A program made the position numbers and the translations under genes. The notes below the pieces were generated by a model that had not been told where the DNA came from, made no database searches, and saw only the letters and a program-made list of their open reading frames with translations. A stretch of DNA of 64,000 bases from Flectonema sp. DT1601. Its lineage: Eukaryota; Euglenozoa; Diplonemea; Diplonemida; Diplonemidae. Shown one piece after another: positions 52,698 through 62,875 of the stretch (its first letter is position 1; the number at the start of each line of letters is the position of its first letter). Location of the stretch: NCBI GenBank assembly GCA_964019425.1, contig OZ025824.1:62001-126000 (forward strand). The letters run 5' to 3'.

Positions 52698-55163
52698 TTA
52701 TTCCTCTTTCTTCTGGTGCAGTTTTTTCAGAGCATCTTCGTGTCTCCTCCAAAGGAATTCAAAGTCACGTTTTATTTGATCGCGTTCTGAAGTTAGATTC
52801 TCGTGGTCGACAAGCAGCCGATCGTAACGTCTCTGAAGGGAGTCGTATTGCGATCGAGGGACTGATTTCGAACAACTCGAATCACGCATAGAATCTTTAC
52901 TTGAATGTAGTAGAGTGGTGTCAGGTAGAGTGTCAGGTTTTATTCTTTTTAGAGTTTCATTAGTAGTGGAAGTGGAGGAAGATTTTCGAACCTTAGCAGC
53001 TCCGTTAGTTGAGGATAAGTCTTTTGGTGTTACTGGAGCTGGTGTTGGTGTTGTTTCCGCCTTTGAAACTGTTATTGGTTTCTGAGGGGGTGTTTTCAGT
53101 TTACAAACTTCATCAGCAGATTGAAGTTCTTCTTCAATTGGAAGGAAGTCTTCTTCGCTGGCTGTTGTTTGAACGTCTTCTGTTTCTGAACGGAGGACTT
53201 GTTGAGTGGAGAGCTGACTTTGAGACTGTTCTACTTCCTTATTATCGAAGAGAGTTAAGCAAAGCTGAAGTTGCATCTCTTTGACTGTTGAGTTTCTATT
53301 TGTCTGCTTCACTCCAATACCATTACCGAGGGATCTAACAATGTCTCTCCCAAGGACACGAGACACGCTGTGAGCTTCTTCCCACTGAACGATGTATTCA
53401 AAAAAGATTCCAACTTGCGTCTTATCAAGAATCTCAGCTTCCTTAATTACATTATGAGGAGGGATTGCAATCACTACTCGAGATCCAATATGATATTCAG
53501 GTTCAGAAGTCGATAGTAAACTCTCAATAGAAAGCCATTGTCGTTCTGTTGAAATGACCATCGCGACTTCTTGTGGTTCCCTACAGAGAATTGTTAGAAA
53601 TGGGAATTTAAAATTGCTATCAGAAAGGTGAGTCACATTTCGTTTATTTGCTACCAACAGTTTGTAGAGATCTGTAGCAAGTCGCTGTCTCACTTCTGTC
53701 GATCCCTCGGCTACTTCAGAAAGTTCTGGATGACCAATGAACGCCCCCGTCTGCGATGGAAATATTAAAGATCTCAATACCGTCCCATCAGCTATCCCTC
53801 TAACTTGTAGATCAAATGCCTCATCTCCTTGATGAAGTTCTCTCTGCCAAAACATCTTTTCAATTGTTGAGAACATCACACCCCAGACTGGTCCATCCCA
53901 ATTAAAGTTAACGACGTGTTTTATAAAACCTTCTCCGAATTCACTGAGAGTATGTTGATCAACAGCTCTAAGATCATTAATGTAACTGATTGTTTATATG
54001 TGTTTTGATGAAATAGTTATTTAAAGTAATAACCAAACAGTGTTGACATACCGAAGTGTAGAAGTCTCAGCATCCGACATGACTGCAGACATCTTTTTGT
54101 ATTGGCGGTGCATTTGTGAGAAGACATGTTGATCAGAAGCCGCTACTATTTGCATAATAAGAAGATTAATTTGATGCTCTGCGAGAAGTGTTTTGTGTCT
54201 CTCAGGATCACGACTCTGACCGAGAGTTCGACAAGCTCGAGGGAGGTCCTCAAAGAATTGCAGAGCCGAGTGACGAGCGCTGTCATCATCATTCATCCTT
54301 CTCAGGAAGTACCAGGCTGGGAATGCATTTGATAACGCTCCGTTTAATATAACCGTCAGTAGTGTGTGGTACCTCCTGATGGTGAACGTTCCATGTTCTC
54401 GTTCTGCTGAAATACTACATAACCTGAGACATTGTCTTTTTATAACATCTCCTATCTTCCTGGTGTGTAAATAATCAATACTAAGGTTTAGAATAATACA
54501 GGGGAAAACTGTTGTAAAAAGATTCTGATCACTTGCTGGTGCTGCAGCTGCCAACATAAATAAAAGGTCAACAATTATGTTGGGTTCGTCTTCAACGTGG
54601 CGGATGGAGCAGAGGGCACATGATTTCGGAAGGGTGTCACGCATTCCGACAGTTGAGAGTTTCTCTTTTGTGAAAGCGATATAATTAATAATGCATTCAT
54701 TATCAACACTTCCTGAATATGATGTCAACCATCTTATTAATGAAATGTGGAGCTCTCTCATTTGTGCTTTCGTACTCGACAGTTCCCCAACTATTAAAGT
54801 TGCAAGTTCTCTCTTTAAGAAAAGAGTAAAGTCACCTTCACCAAACTGACAGTTTAATATAGTTTCCAGTAAGAGTACTTCTTTCTCAGCTCCTCTCGCA
54901 CGTTTCTTGTATTCCTCGGATACGATTCCATCTGATAAGAGTTCCCATAAGTCATGTGTACATAAGTCATGTTTTGTATAAAACATATCAACGTAGAGAA
55001 AGAACGCCTTTCCAAAGTCTTTCGCAACTGCTCCTCCGCTGAGACAATTCTCAATTCGGAGAGCTGACCAGTGCTGCCATCCACTCAATAAGACACCAGC
55101 GTGTAGTGTCGCATCAATTAAAACATTAACCTGCTGGCGGACCTTTTCATGAGCTGTTGACAT
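52698..55163 (-). CDS. Uncharacterised 799-aa protein, helical N-terminal half and coiled-coil C-terminus, two exons
   Basis: Exon 1 is 54052-55163 and exon 2 is 52698-53985. The 66-nt intron 53986-54051 has a GTATGTCA donor and an AATCAG acceptor and is phase 2. The junction reads SDAETSTLR then YINDLRAVDQHTLSEFGEGF, after which exon 2 is open well upstream of its first Met, so the two frames are one gene. The N-terminal ~360 residues are alpha-helical, HEAT/ARM-like. A compact region about 400-600 (FNWDGPVWGVMFSTIEKMFW; YHIGSRVVIAIPPHNVIKEA; GIFFEYIVQWEEAHSVSR) may include a small Tudor/SH3-like barrel. A disordered Ser/Thr/Pro segment and a short C-terminal coiled coil follow. No family recognised. 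CCTCTTCTCAAG lies immediately before the start. Confidence 0.75.
53986..54051 (-). other. Predicted intron in the 52.7-55.2 kb gene
   Basis: 66 nt, GTATGT donor, CAG acceptor, phase 2. It is supported by the continuous open frame of more than 35 codons on exon 2 before any ATG. Confidence 0.8.
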
Positions 55164-56184
55164 ACTTGAGAAGAGGAATTATTTAAATAAATAAAAAAGT
55201 TAGTAATCTCTGACAGCTCAATCTCTCTGCTGATCAATCTGTATAAAAAGAAAGAGATGTCTTGTGACGTATGGTGCGATGCTGGTTTCTCTTTTTTTCT
55301 ACCTTTTTTTTGTTCATTGTTTTTTTTTTTTTTTTCTTTTGTTCGATCGATAAGTGGTACTACTCCGACCCTCCCATAGCTGAATGAATAATTGCACTTC
55401 GTTTTACGATAAAGTATTCTCCTTGCAATTACTTTCCCCCATGAGGAAAATGGTTGTATCACTCGCTGAGTAGTTGTTCACAAAAATAAAAGGTCAAGTG
55501 GGTGAGATAATGTAACTTTAGCAGCAGTTCCCTGCAGCAGTTTGTTCTCAATTCCTAGTCTGGTTTACCACCTGCCAGAAGCTCTTAATTGGACAGGTTT
55601 TATGTTTAGGAAATGAAACAAAAATGAAATCACAAGAACGGCTTTGAATCCGAGAGTAAGAATCGGTGTTAGAGTGAAGATTACTTCCTCTGATACAAAG
55701 TCGCAACAACTTAATTCGTGTTTGAGTTAGGGAACAGGACAGACAAGCAATCATAACTGAGAACTGTTTGAGTGGAATTCTGGTTAGTTCCAGAATGTGC
55801 ATTCCGACCAACTACTTCGGAAAATAAAATAAAATAAAATAAAATAACAGCGAGTTACTAAATGTGCGTGAATTGAGAACCAAAGAAATACAGTAGAAAG
55901 GGGTGAGGGCGAAACAAATGGGAAGTATAACTGCTGCCGATGGTAACGGAAAAGAACAATCGAATGGAATAAATAGTCTACAGTCGTCTGGAATCATAAA
56001 AGATTTGACGAATACCATCACCAAGTACAACAGAAATAAAATAAGAGAAGCTTTGGTAAGAACGGGAAGAGGTCACTAGAAAACAAGATCGCATCACCTT
56101 TGGAGGTGTGTGAACTTGGAAAGGATTGGGTAAATCAGAATAGACTCGACTACAACAGAAATCATAACCTGCAGAAGTACATTC
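55164..56184. other. Gap, no gene recognised
   Basis: 1.0 kb of AT-rich sequence. It has a T tract at about 55321-55335 and a short AAAAT pentamer run at about 55824-55848. Open frames here are short, and many begin at non-ATG codons. Confidence 0.6.
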
Positions 56185-57993
56185 TTAAGAGTTGATAACG
56201 CAACGAATCAGATCCACGTCGTAACCCAGCTCTGCGAACTGTTGCTTCTTTTCAGCAACTCTCTTTGAGAATGCCGGGTTGATATCACCATCTTCATTCT
56301 TCGTTATTAACCCGTACTTTGTAAGTGGAAGAACAAATGCGAGATCGAGTTGCTTTTTCTTGATATCCGATGACGCGATGTCATCTAATGGACGCTCATC
56401 ATCGAGAAGAGGATCGAACTCAAATCCAAACAACGCAAAATCCGTATCACCAGCAACATGAAATTGATGGTCATGAACGTGATGATGTTGAAAGGTAGCT
56501 TTGTATAAAACGTAACAACACATTTGTTTTAAATTATCGAAGTCCTTATCACAGCAGGTGTCCGACAGCGTGACAGGAGAGACTGCAGACGTTCTGCCAT
56601 CACTATTTACACCTCTCGGTGCATTCTCTGTATTTACTTCGCTGTCGTCGTAGTACTTCGCGGCATCTTCAAAAAGAGGAACACTCTTCCTCACCAGGTC
56701 TTTAGACATCAGGTGAATCTCATTCCAGTTTTCTTTTATTTCTTTGTTGTGTTTATCAAAGAATTCATTCACGTAGTCAGTTAAGATGCCCCAAAAGAGG
56801 TTGGCTGCCTTGGCGTAAGTGTGTGATTTATACAGAGGCTTTCTCGGCTTAAAACCATACCAGTTTCTAGCACCAAACTCATTGCGAACTAAATCCTGAA
56901 CAGAGCCGGGTGTGAAAGCAGATGCGATTCCAATCATTTGATCGCTGTCTCCTATTAACTTGTTAGTTCCAACGTTTACTTCAAGTGTTCCCTGAAAGTG
57001 GGGAGACAGTAACGAGTTGATAGGATTCAGTCGAACATTTCTCATGACTGGAATCAAATATTGTTCGACATTAAAGTGACAATCAGCTACGTGAGAGACA
57101 GCCTGTCCGAATACAAAACTGTTCATCCTCCACAAGAACTTAACTCTCTTCCACATCTCTTCTGAACAATTATTGGGGGTGTACATCTTCGGCTTCTCCA
57201 AATCCGCATTTGCACTTGGCTGCCAACTACCAGTTCTCTTCTGAACTTCAATACCAGACACAATTAGGTCGTTTCCTTCTTTCTTGAAGTATGCGGTGGA
57301 GTTTGGTCCAAAATGAGTCTCATCCTGGTGGTAGCCATCGTACTTCAAGTCGATGTAGTATGTATTCTTATCTTTTACTTTTAATAAGAATGGAGTAAAC
57401 CCGTTTAGAGCGTACTGAACGAAATGTTTATCACCCTGTGATGCTTCACCCATAAGACGGCTTTCATTTAACGGATAGGATTTCAAACCAGCTTTGACTG
57501 CAAGAAATTTCGATAACGTTCCATAACCAGCACGCTTTCTGCCTTTGCGCTGAGAGTTTGGTAAGACGTAGTTCAAGTGGTCGATTCTTGGAGTTGGCGT
57601 CACCCCTTGGTTTTTGTATTCGTAGCAGGCGACTTTAACAACTCCGAAATCAAAGATTTCCTTATCAACGTTATTGTAAGTCCGTCCTCTAAAGACAGAA
57701 AGGTCAACAGGTTTCTTAATAATATCACCGTCTTCATTGTAATAAGTTTCCTCGAGTTGAATTATAATTCGAAGATCTGGTTTGTCGAACATGTTAATGG
57801 CGTTTCTGTCGTACTTGACGTCGAACTTGCCATCCATGTCAGTTCTCGCAGTCCCTAAATATTTTGAACTCAGGTAATCATCGTCAACCAGCTTCACGAG
57901 AACATTGTGAAGTGGTGTTTGTTTACCATTAACTTCTCTGTCAAAAACTACCTTTCCGATAGCATGTCTCCAGTTTGGTGGCGATGAGAACAT
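56185..57993 (-). CDS. Lipoxygenase-like dioxygenase with a non-PLAT N-terminal domain
   Basis: 602 aa. The iron-binding HxxxxH motif is H301-VADC-H306 in QAVSHVADCHFNVEQYL, followed by the conserved NPINSLLSPHFQGTLEVN stretch (family: HPIYKLLxPHxRxTLxIN). A second His-rich site FQHHHVHDHQF (503-509) matches the position of the HxxxN/H iron ligands. The usual C-terminal Ile ligand is not obvious: the protein ends LIRCVINS, so the terminal Ile is displaced or absent. Lipoxygenases insert O2 into polyunsaturated fatty acids. Residues 1-120 are not a recognisable PLAT domain. They resemble a transthyretin or carboxypeptidase regulatory-like beta-sandwich (GKVVFDREVNGKQTPLHNVL, then TARTDMDGKFDVKYD). 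No signal peptide. It is shorter than plant or animal enzymes, closer to compact microbial forms. AACAG lies 9 nt upstream of the start. Confidence 0.8.
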   Translation of the reverse strand: MFSSPPNWRHAIGKVVFDREVNGKQTPLHNVLVKLVDDDYLSSKYLGTARTDMDGKFDVKYDRNAINMFDKPDLRIIIQLEETYYNEDGDIIKKPVDLSVFRGRTYNNVDKEIFDFGVVKVACYEYKNQGVTPTPRIDHLNYVLPNSQRKGRKRAGYGTLSKFLAVKAGLKSYPLNESRLMGEASQGDKHFVQYALNGFTPFLLKVKDKNTYYIDLKYDGYHQDETHFGPNSTAYFKKEGNDLIVSGIEVQKRTGSWQPSANADLEKPKMYTPNNCSEEMWKRVKFLWRMNSFVFGQAVSHVADCHFNVEQYLIPVMRNVRLNPINSLLSPHFQGTLEVNVGTNKLIGDSDQMIGIASAFTPGSVQDLVRNEFGARNWYGFKPRKPLYKSHTYAKAANLFWGILTDYVNEFFDKHNKEIKENWNEIHLMSKDLVRKSVPLFEDAAKYYDDSEVNTENAPRGVNSDGRTSAVSPVTLSDTCCDKDFDNLKQMCCYVLYKATFQHHHVHDHQFHVAGDTDFALFGFEFDPLLDDERPLDDIASSDIKKKQLDLAFVLPLTKYGLITKNEDGDINPAFSKRVAEKKQQFAELGYDVDLIRCVINS

Positions 57994-58776
57994 TAGAATT
58001 CCTGTTTTGTTTATCTGAGAGAGAAAATAAAATACCCGTTGGGAGGGGAAATCTTCTTACCATTTTTTATCGCAAAATGTCGATTAAGAAAAACTTCAGT
58101 AAAATAGATTCCGCGAGCAGGTCACTAATATTCGGCGCCCGCCTTGGATGTAAATACTTCCTTTTCTATATCTCCAATTGGTGGCCAATGGTGCGTTTGT
58201 ATTATTTATCCTATTCATTATCTTTTCTCTAATAAAGCAATCCTATGACTGACTTCTCACGTACTACGACACTCGCTGATCACATTTTTAACATTCGAAA
58301 AGGGAAGTAATATTACGTAACATCTTTTAAGATATTTATCAACCGCAGAAGGAATCAGAGGATTAGAACACTTTTGGGGAGTACACAACTGGTGGCCACA
58401 CGATACCAGTATTAAAGAAATCCTACATCAGAAACCATCACCAAACATATAAAAGAGAGAATACAACTACTTAATCTTCAGAGCAAAGATACCTATGAAA
58501 CAGTTGATAAGGGTTCCTTTTCAATCAAACTGACTTCTTAGTTTACTTTGGATGGTATAAAAGTAAAATAAACAGATCAGTCTGTTTCTTCAATAAAGCA
58601 AAAGGGAGAACATCACCACCAGCAATGAGAGCCTTGGTGGCCACTCAAGTAGTTTGTGAAGTGTAATAGAGGTCATAAAGTACACAAAAGGAATTAAAAT
58701 AAGAAAACAATAATTCAAAACACTCACAGACAGTACTAATTGTTAACTATAGCAGCCAGGGTGGCTGGATAATATT
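57994..58776. other. Gap containing an orphan plus-strand promoter stub
   Basis: About 0.8 kb. The only noteworthy content is the segment 58500-58666, duplicated at 60366-60522 (described separately). No other open frame is supported. Confidence 0.65.
58500..58666 (+). repeat. Duplicated orphan promoter plus start codon, copy 1
   Basis: 58500-58563 is almost identical to 60366-60429 and ends in TATAAAAG (58556-58563) on the plus strand. About 60 nt further, AGCAATGAGAGCCTTGGTGG gives an ATG (58625) and codons MRALVATQ, shared with copy 2 (MRALAATQ), before the two copies diverge and stop after 13-14 residues. It looks like the 5' end of a plus-strand gene, possibly with a signal peptide, left behind at the 3' flank of each secreted-protein copy. 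Confidence 0.5.
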
Positions 58777-59925
58777 TTAGAGAATGCAGAGTGCTGACTT
58801 GCATCTGTCATCACAGTTAGCTGGTCTTGAAAAGAGAGAACTGGATTGCGGACCTGGTGAGTAGGTAGTGAATAAGAAGTCCCACTGTTTGATATGACCA
58901 TGATCGTGCTCCATAAAACGGATAGGAGTCTGCGCTGCATCCGGAAGGGCGTAGTAGTGGTTGTCGTACTTTCCCTGCTCAAACCATTCTTGAACTACTC
59001 TTCCGTTAATTGTGGTGTTCCCAACAAACTTAGCAACTCCATCACGAAGCCAATCCGATCTGACAGCTCCCATTACTCCCTTCGCACACTTACAGCAACC
59101 AGCTTCTGGTGAACTGACGTAAGTCCATCCATCACCAGAGAAAATTGCGCTACACGGCTGACCAACCTTTATCTTAGTATTCAACTTACAAGTGGAGTCA
59201 TGCTGACCTGCTAAATGATCGTAACGCTCACCCTTAACATCATCGTTGAAGAAGTAGTTAAATTGCCAGCTAAACACGTCAGTCATATTAACCTTCACAG
59301 AGTACTGTGTGGTGGTGTCATTTCCTCCCCATCTCGGAAAACTCGAATTCGTAAACGGGGCAGGAGCACCAGCAATGTAATGACAGTCTCCACAAGAGGC
59401 CTGTTGCTTGTAGAGAGCTGTTGGGTTCTTCTGCTCAGTCTGCGACACCTTCGGCATCAGAGGAATTCTCAATCCCTCGCTGATGAGGGTTTCACGAGCT
59501 TCATAAGGAATGTGATGGGCCCACATCATAACTGCTTGCGCACACTTTCCATCCCTCGTCATGTTGTAAGCCTCAGAGTGAAAGACACTCTCATCAGTTC
59601 CTTCGTAAGAAATGAACGCTCTGTTGTCGTTACGCTTCTTGTAAATATCCATCAATGCTGATACGCTCTTCTTGTGTACCTTGTTGGTTATTTCATCTAA
59701 TTCTGTGTGTGTTAAGTCCTCACAGGCAACTACCTCACCTCCGAGTTCCTTCACATTCTTGGCAACGTATTTGCTGATTGTCGGGAAAACATCGGATGGC
59801 GAACTCGCTGCAACAGCAGAATCAGAACCAGGTTTGCTGGTGTAGGCGCGAGTCAGGTCGGTTTGCTCTAAAGTCGCAGAGCAACTGACTGCTGACATAC
59901 TCACTAGTAGGAGTGCGGATTTCAT
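58777..59925 (-). CDS. Secreted cysteine-rich protein C, copy 1 (C1)
   Basis: 382 aa with signal peptide MKSALLLVSMSAVSCSATLE. The N-terminal half (about 30-165) is helical. A CGDCH motif (C178-C181-H182) follows, then a Cys-rich beta-type region: RWGGNDTTTQYSVKVNMTD, a WQFNYFFNDDVKGERYDHLA segment, GCCKCAKGVMGAVRSDWLRD, and a C-terminal PANCDDRCKSALC. The pattern (W-F-yyYnDD-R, CCxC, dWL, G-W, F-P-NC) loosely recalls ependymin-related/LolA-like secreted proteins, but I cannot assert homology. Start at MKSALL; TTTCATTTTCAG ends 13 nt upstream. C1 shares near-identical N-terminal DNA with C2 and C3 but differs at about residues 215-270 and after 318. Confidence 0.85.
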   Translation of the reverse strand: MKSALLLVSMSAVSCSATLEQTDLTRAYTSKPGSDSAVAASSPSDVFPTISKYVAKNVKELGGEVVACEDLTHTELDEITNKVHKKSVSALMDIYKKRNDNRAFISYEGTDESVFHSEAYNMTRDGKCAQAVMMWAHHIPYEARETLISEGLRIPLMPKVSQTEQKNPTALYKQQASCGDCHYIAGAPAPFTNSSFPRWGGNDTTTQYSVKVNMTDVFSWQFNYFFNDDVKGERYDHLAGQHDSTCKLNTKIKVGQPCSAIFSGDGWTYVSSPEAGCCKCAKGVMGAVRSDWLRDGVAKFVGNTTINGRVVQEWFEQGKYDNHYYALPDAAQTPIRFMEHDHGHIKQWDFLFTTYSPGPQSSSLFSRPANCDDRCKSALCIL

Positions 59926-60593
59926 TTTGTATGTAAACTGAAAATGAAATACCAATCAACTCTCAATTCACGACTCAGAACAGACGGAAATATCGGACTT
60001 CACTAAAGGCAAAGAGAACATAATTACAATAACGAGGTAACTCATTTACGACACGCTAGATTGCCACGCTTTAGATATGAAAATGTGTACTGAGAATAAG
60101 TTGATTCTCATGTGGAACGAAATGAGATTTGAGGAAATCACGTGGGGTGTGGAAACGTAGTTATCAGACTTCTCTCACACCAAACCCGAGTCCAAAAAGT
60201 AATGCGCTTTTTAAGACATATCAACCAAGAAAACAACTAAATAGAGAAAATACACATAACGTAGACAGCTATTTTCGATCAGTCCAATTGCCAGGAGCTG
60301 TTGTTGGCAAGTTAACTTCCTTTCGAAGAACAGCTAATCTCGCTATTGAAGTTCTCATAAACAGACAGTTGATAAGGGTTCCTTTTCAATCAAACTGACT
60401 TCTTAGTTTACTTTGGATGGTATAAAAGTTAGACCAGGAAAAGTCTTCGAAGGGGTGGAGAGAGAACAGTATCAGCAATGAGAGCCTTGGCGGCCACTCA
60501 AAAGCAACGTGCGATTAAATAATAAAAGAATGAACAATAGAATTAGGAAGAAGAATATTTAATAGAACGACTTTACTCGAAAGTTTCTTCCAA
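59926..60593. other. Gap between C1 and C2
   Basis: About 670 bp. The first ~30 nt upstream of C1 match the C2 upstream flank, then diverge. 60366-60522 is the second copy of the orphan promoter stub. No gene otherwise. Confidence 0.6.
60366..60522 (+). repeat. Duplicated orphan promoter plus start codon, copy 2
   Basis: Matches 58500-58563 and the later ATG region. TATAAAAG is at 60421-60428 and the ATG at 60478, giving MRALAATQKQRAIK then a stop. It lies in the 3' flank of C2 as copy 1 does for C1. No equivalent is seen after C3. Confidence 0.5.
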
Positions 60594-61754
60594 CTACTTC
60601 TGACAAAATGCAGGTGAGCACACAGCATCACAGTTAGCTGGTTTCGTAAATAGAGAATCGGATTGCGGACGTGGTGAGTAGGTATCATATAAGAAGTCCC
60701 ACTGCTTTTTTAATCCTTTAATGTGCTCAAGGAATCGAACAGGAGTCTGCGCTGCATCCGGAAGGGCGTAGTAGTGGTTGTCGTAAATCCCCTGCTCAAA
60801 CCATTCTTGAACTACTCTTCCGTTAATTGTGGTGTTCCCAACAAACTTAGCAACTCCATCACGAAGCCAATCCGATCTGACAGCTCCCATTACTCCCTTC
60901 GCACACTTACAGCAACCAGCTTCTGGTGAACTGATGTAAGTCCATCCATCACCAGAGAAAATGACGTTACATGTCTGACCAACCTTTATCTTAGTATTCA
61001 ACTTACAGGTATCGTCATCCTGACCTGCTAAATGTTCGTAACGCTCACCCTTAACATCATCGTTGTAGTAGTAGTTAAATTGCCACTGAGGTGGACTGTG
61101 AGACACCTGAGTCATATTAACCCTCACAGAGTACTGTGTGGTGGTGTCATTTCCTCCCCATCTCGGAAAACTCGAATTCGTAAACGGGGCAGGAGCACCA
61201 GCAATGTAATGACAGTCTCCACAAGAGGCCTGTTGCTTGTAGAGAGCTGTTGGGTTCTTCTGCTCAGTCTGCGACACCTTCGGCATCAGAGGAATTCTCA
61301 ATCCCTCGCTGATGAGGGTTTCACGAGCTTCATAAGGAATGTGATGGGCCCACATCATAACCGCTTGCGCACACTTTCCATCCCTCGTCATGTTGTAAGC
61401 CTCAGAGTGAAAGACACTCTCATCAGTTCCTTCGTAAGAAATGAACGCTCTGTTGTCGTTACGCTTTTTGTAAATATCCATCAATGCTGATACGCTCTTC
61501 TTATGTACCTTGTTGGTTATTTCATCTAATTCCGTGTGGGTTAAGTCCTCACAGGCAACTACCTCACCTCCGAGTTCCTTCACATTCTTGGCAACGTATT
61601 TGCTGATTGTCGGGAAAACATCGGATGGCGAACTCGCTGCAACAGCAGAATCAGAACCAGGTTTGCTGGTGTAGGCGCGAGTCAGGTCGGTTTGCTCTAA
61701 AGTCGCAGAGCAACTGACTGCTGACATACTCACCAGTAGGAGTGCGGATTTCAT
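60594..61754 (-). CDS. Secreted cysteine-rich protein C, copy 2 (C2)
   Basis: 386 aa. Residues 1 to about 210 are virtually identical to C1, including the CGDCH motif. The next ~60 residues differ (VSHSPPQWQFNYYYNDD; HLAGQDDDTCKLNTKIKVGQ). The CCKC to EWFEQG block (about 275-322) is identical again, and the C-terminus diverges (FLEHIKGLKKQWDFLYDTY, ending AVCSPAFCQK). The cysteine framework is preserved. TTTCATTTTCAG again ends 13 nt before the start. Confidence 0.85.
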   Translation of the reverse strand: MKSALLLVSMSAVSCSATLEQTDLTRAYTSKPGSDSAVAASSPSDVFPTISKYVAKNVKELGGEVVACEDLTHTELDEITNKVHKKSVSALMDIYKKRNDNRAFISYEGTDESVFHSEAYNMTRDGKCAQAVMMWAHHIPYEARETLISEGLRIPLMPKVSQTEQKNPTALYKQQASCGDCHYIAGAPAPFTNSSFPRWGGNDTTTQYSVRVNMTQVSHSPPQWQFNYYYNDDVKGERYEHLAGQDDDTCKLNTKIKVGQTCNVIFSGDGWTYISSPEAGCCKCAKGVMGAVRSDWLRDGVAKFVGNTTINGRVVQEWFEQGIYDNHYYALPDAAQTPVRFLEHIKGLKKQWDFLYDTYSPRPQSDSLFTKPANCDAVCSPAFCQK

Positions 61755-62875
61755 TTTGTAAGTAAACTGAAAATGAAATGTAACTCTTTCAGATCAAAAT
61801 ACTTACTCAAAGGAGTTGTGTGTCGCTGGGCCTTCTGTGAGGAGGTTGAAATACAAGTCATGTAAGCTCTGTTTGTTTACTCCAATAGATTTATTAAAGA
61901 CTGAGAAGGAAACTTATATTTACTACCGACTGCTGTCTTAATTAAACAATCAGTCTTTGAAGAGACAACGTGACTAGTCGATCTGTTTTCATATTTATGA
62001 TTATTGTTAAAGGAGTGAATTAATATCAATTGGGGAACACAATGTATTATTACACGGGAGGCGCATTTTCGGTCACTTCACAAAAGGAGAGGGACGTTGG
62101 ATGTTGTGATAACGAGGGGAATCCTAGCTCATAGCACGCTTGGTCTTCACAATAAATAAACAACAGAAATGAGCTTCGCGGTGTTCTCCGACAGTAAGGA
62201 ACCTTTTTTATCACAAAACCACACTAATGGGAATTGCTGCCTCCATTCAACAGTGAGGACATTGCAACTTTTTCGAACGTTAGTTTGTACTTCCCAAATA
62301 GAAAAAAACATTTCTATAGAAAAAGCTTTACAATGGAAGTACTTATTCCCTATTGTTAGTTGTCGGACACTGTGAAGAATATTATAATAGAAATCACCCG
62401 AGGAGGTACACTCGGTAAAGAAAATCTAATACTACTCAGGAGCGATAGCACGACTATCATCGAAGTAGTTTTAGATTACATTTATATTCAACTTCTGTTC
62501 ACAACAACAATCAATCAGTTCAAAAGTGTTTTTTGTCTTTTCAAAAAATATTATTTTGGTGTTTTTGTTTTTTTTTAATTTCTCAACAATGAAAAGAGAG
62601 AGACATTTAAAAAAAAAATTACATGAATTAAAAAGAAGAAAAAAAAAAAGGAAAGGAAACGTAAAAGGAAAGGAGAATTAACAGAAAGTTGCAAGCCCCG
62701 GGATCAATTTAACATTGCCAGCCACCTGCACTGTTAATATCAATTCAGAATATAACACGAGGTGTAATGAGGAGAAAAGCTCAATGGCGGGTAATGCCTC
62801 CTCCCCCAGCCATGAGAATTGCACGAAAGTGAATAGGTGTTTTATCATTGTTCGTAATCGCTGTTTAAAACACTC
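61755..62875. other. Gap between C2 and C3
   Basis: 1.1 kb of AT-rich sequence with A tracts at about 62610-62650. Short open frames only; no recognised gene. The first ~30 nt are the C2 leader. Confidence 0.6.

Noticed and set aside
52698-53879. Separate 393-aa gene starting at MMFSTIEKMFW
   Set aside because: The frame is open and protein-like for more than 35 codons upstream and joins the upstream gene through a good GTATGT-CAG intron.
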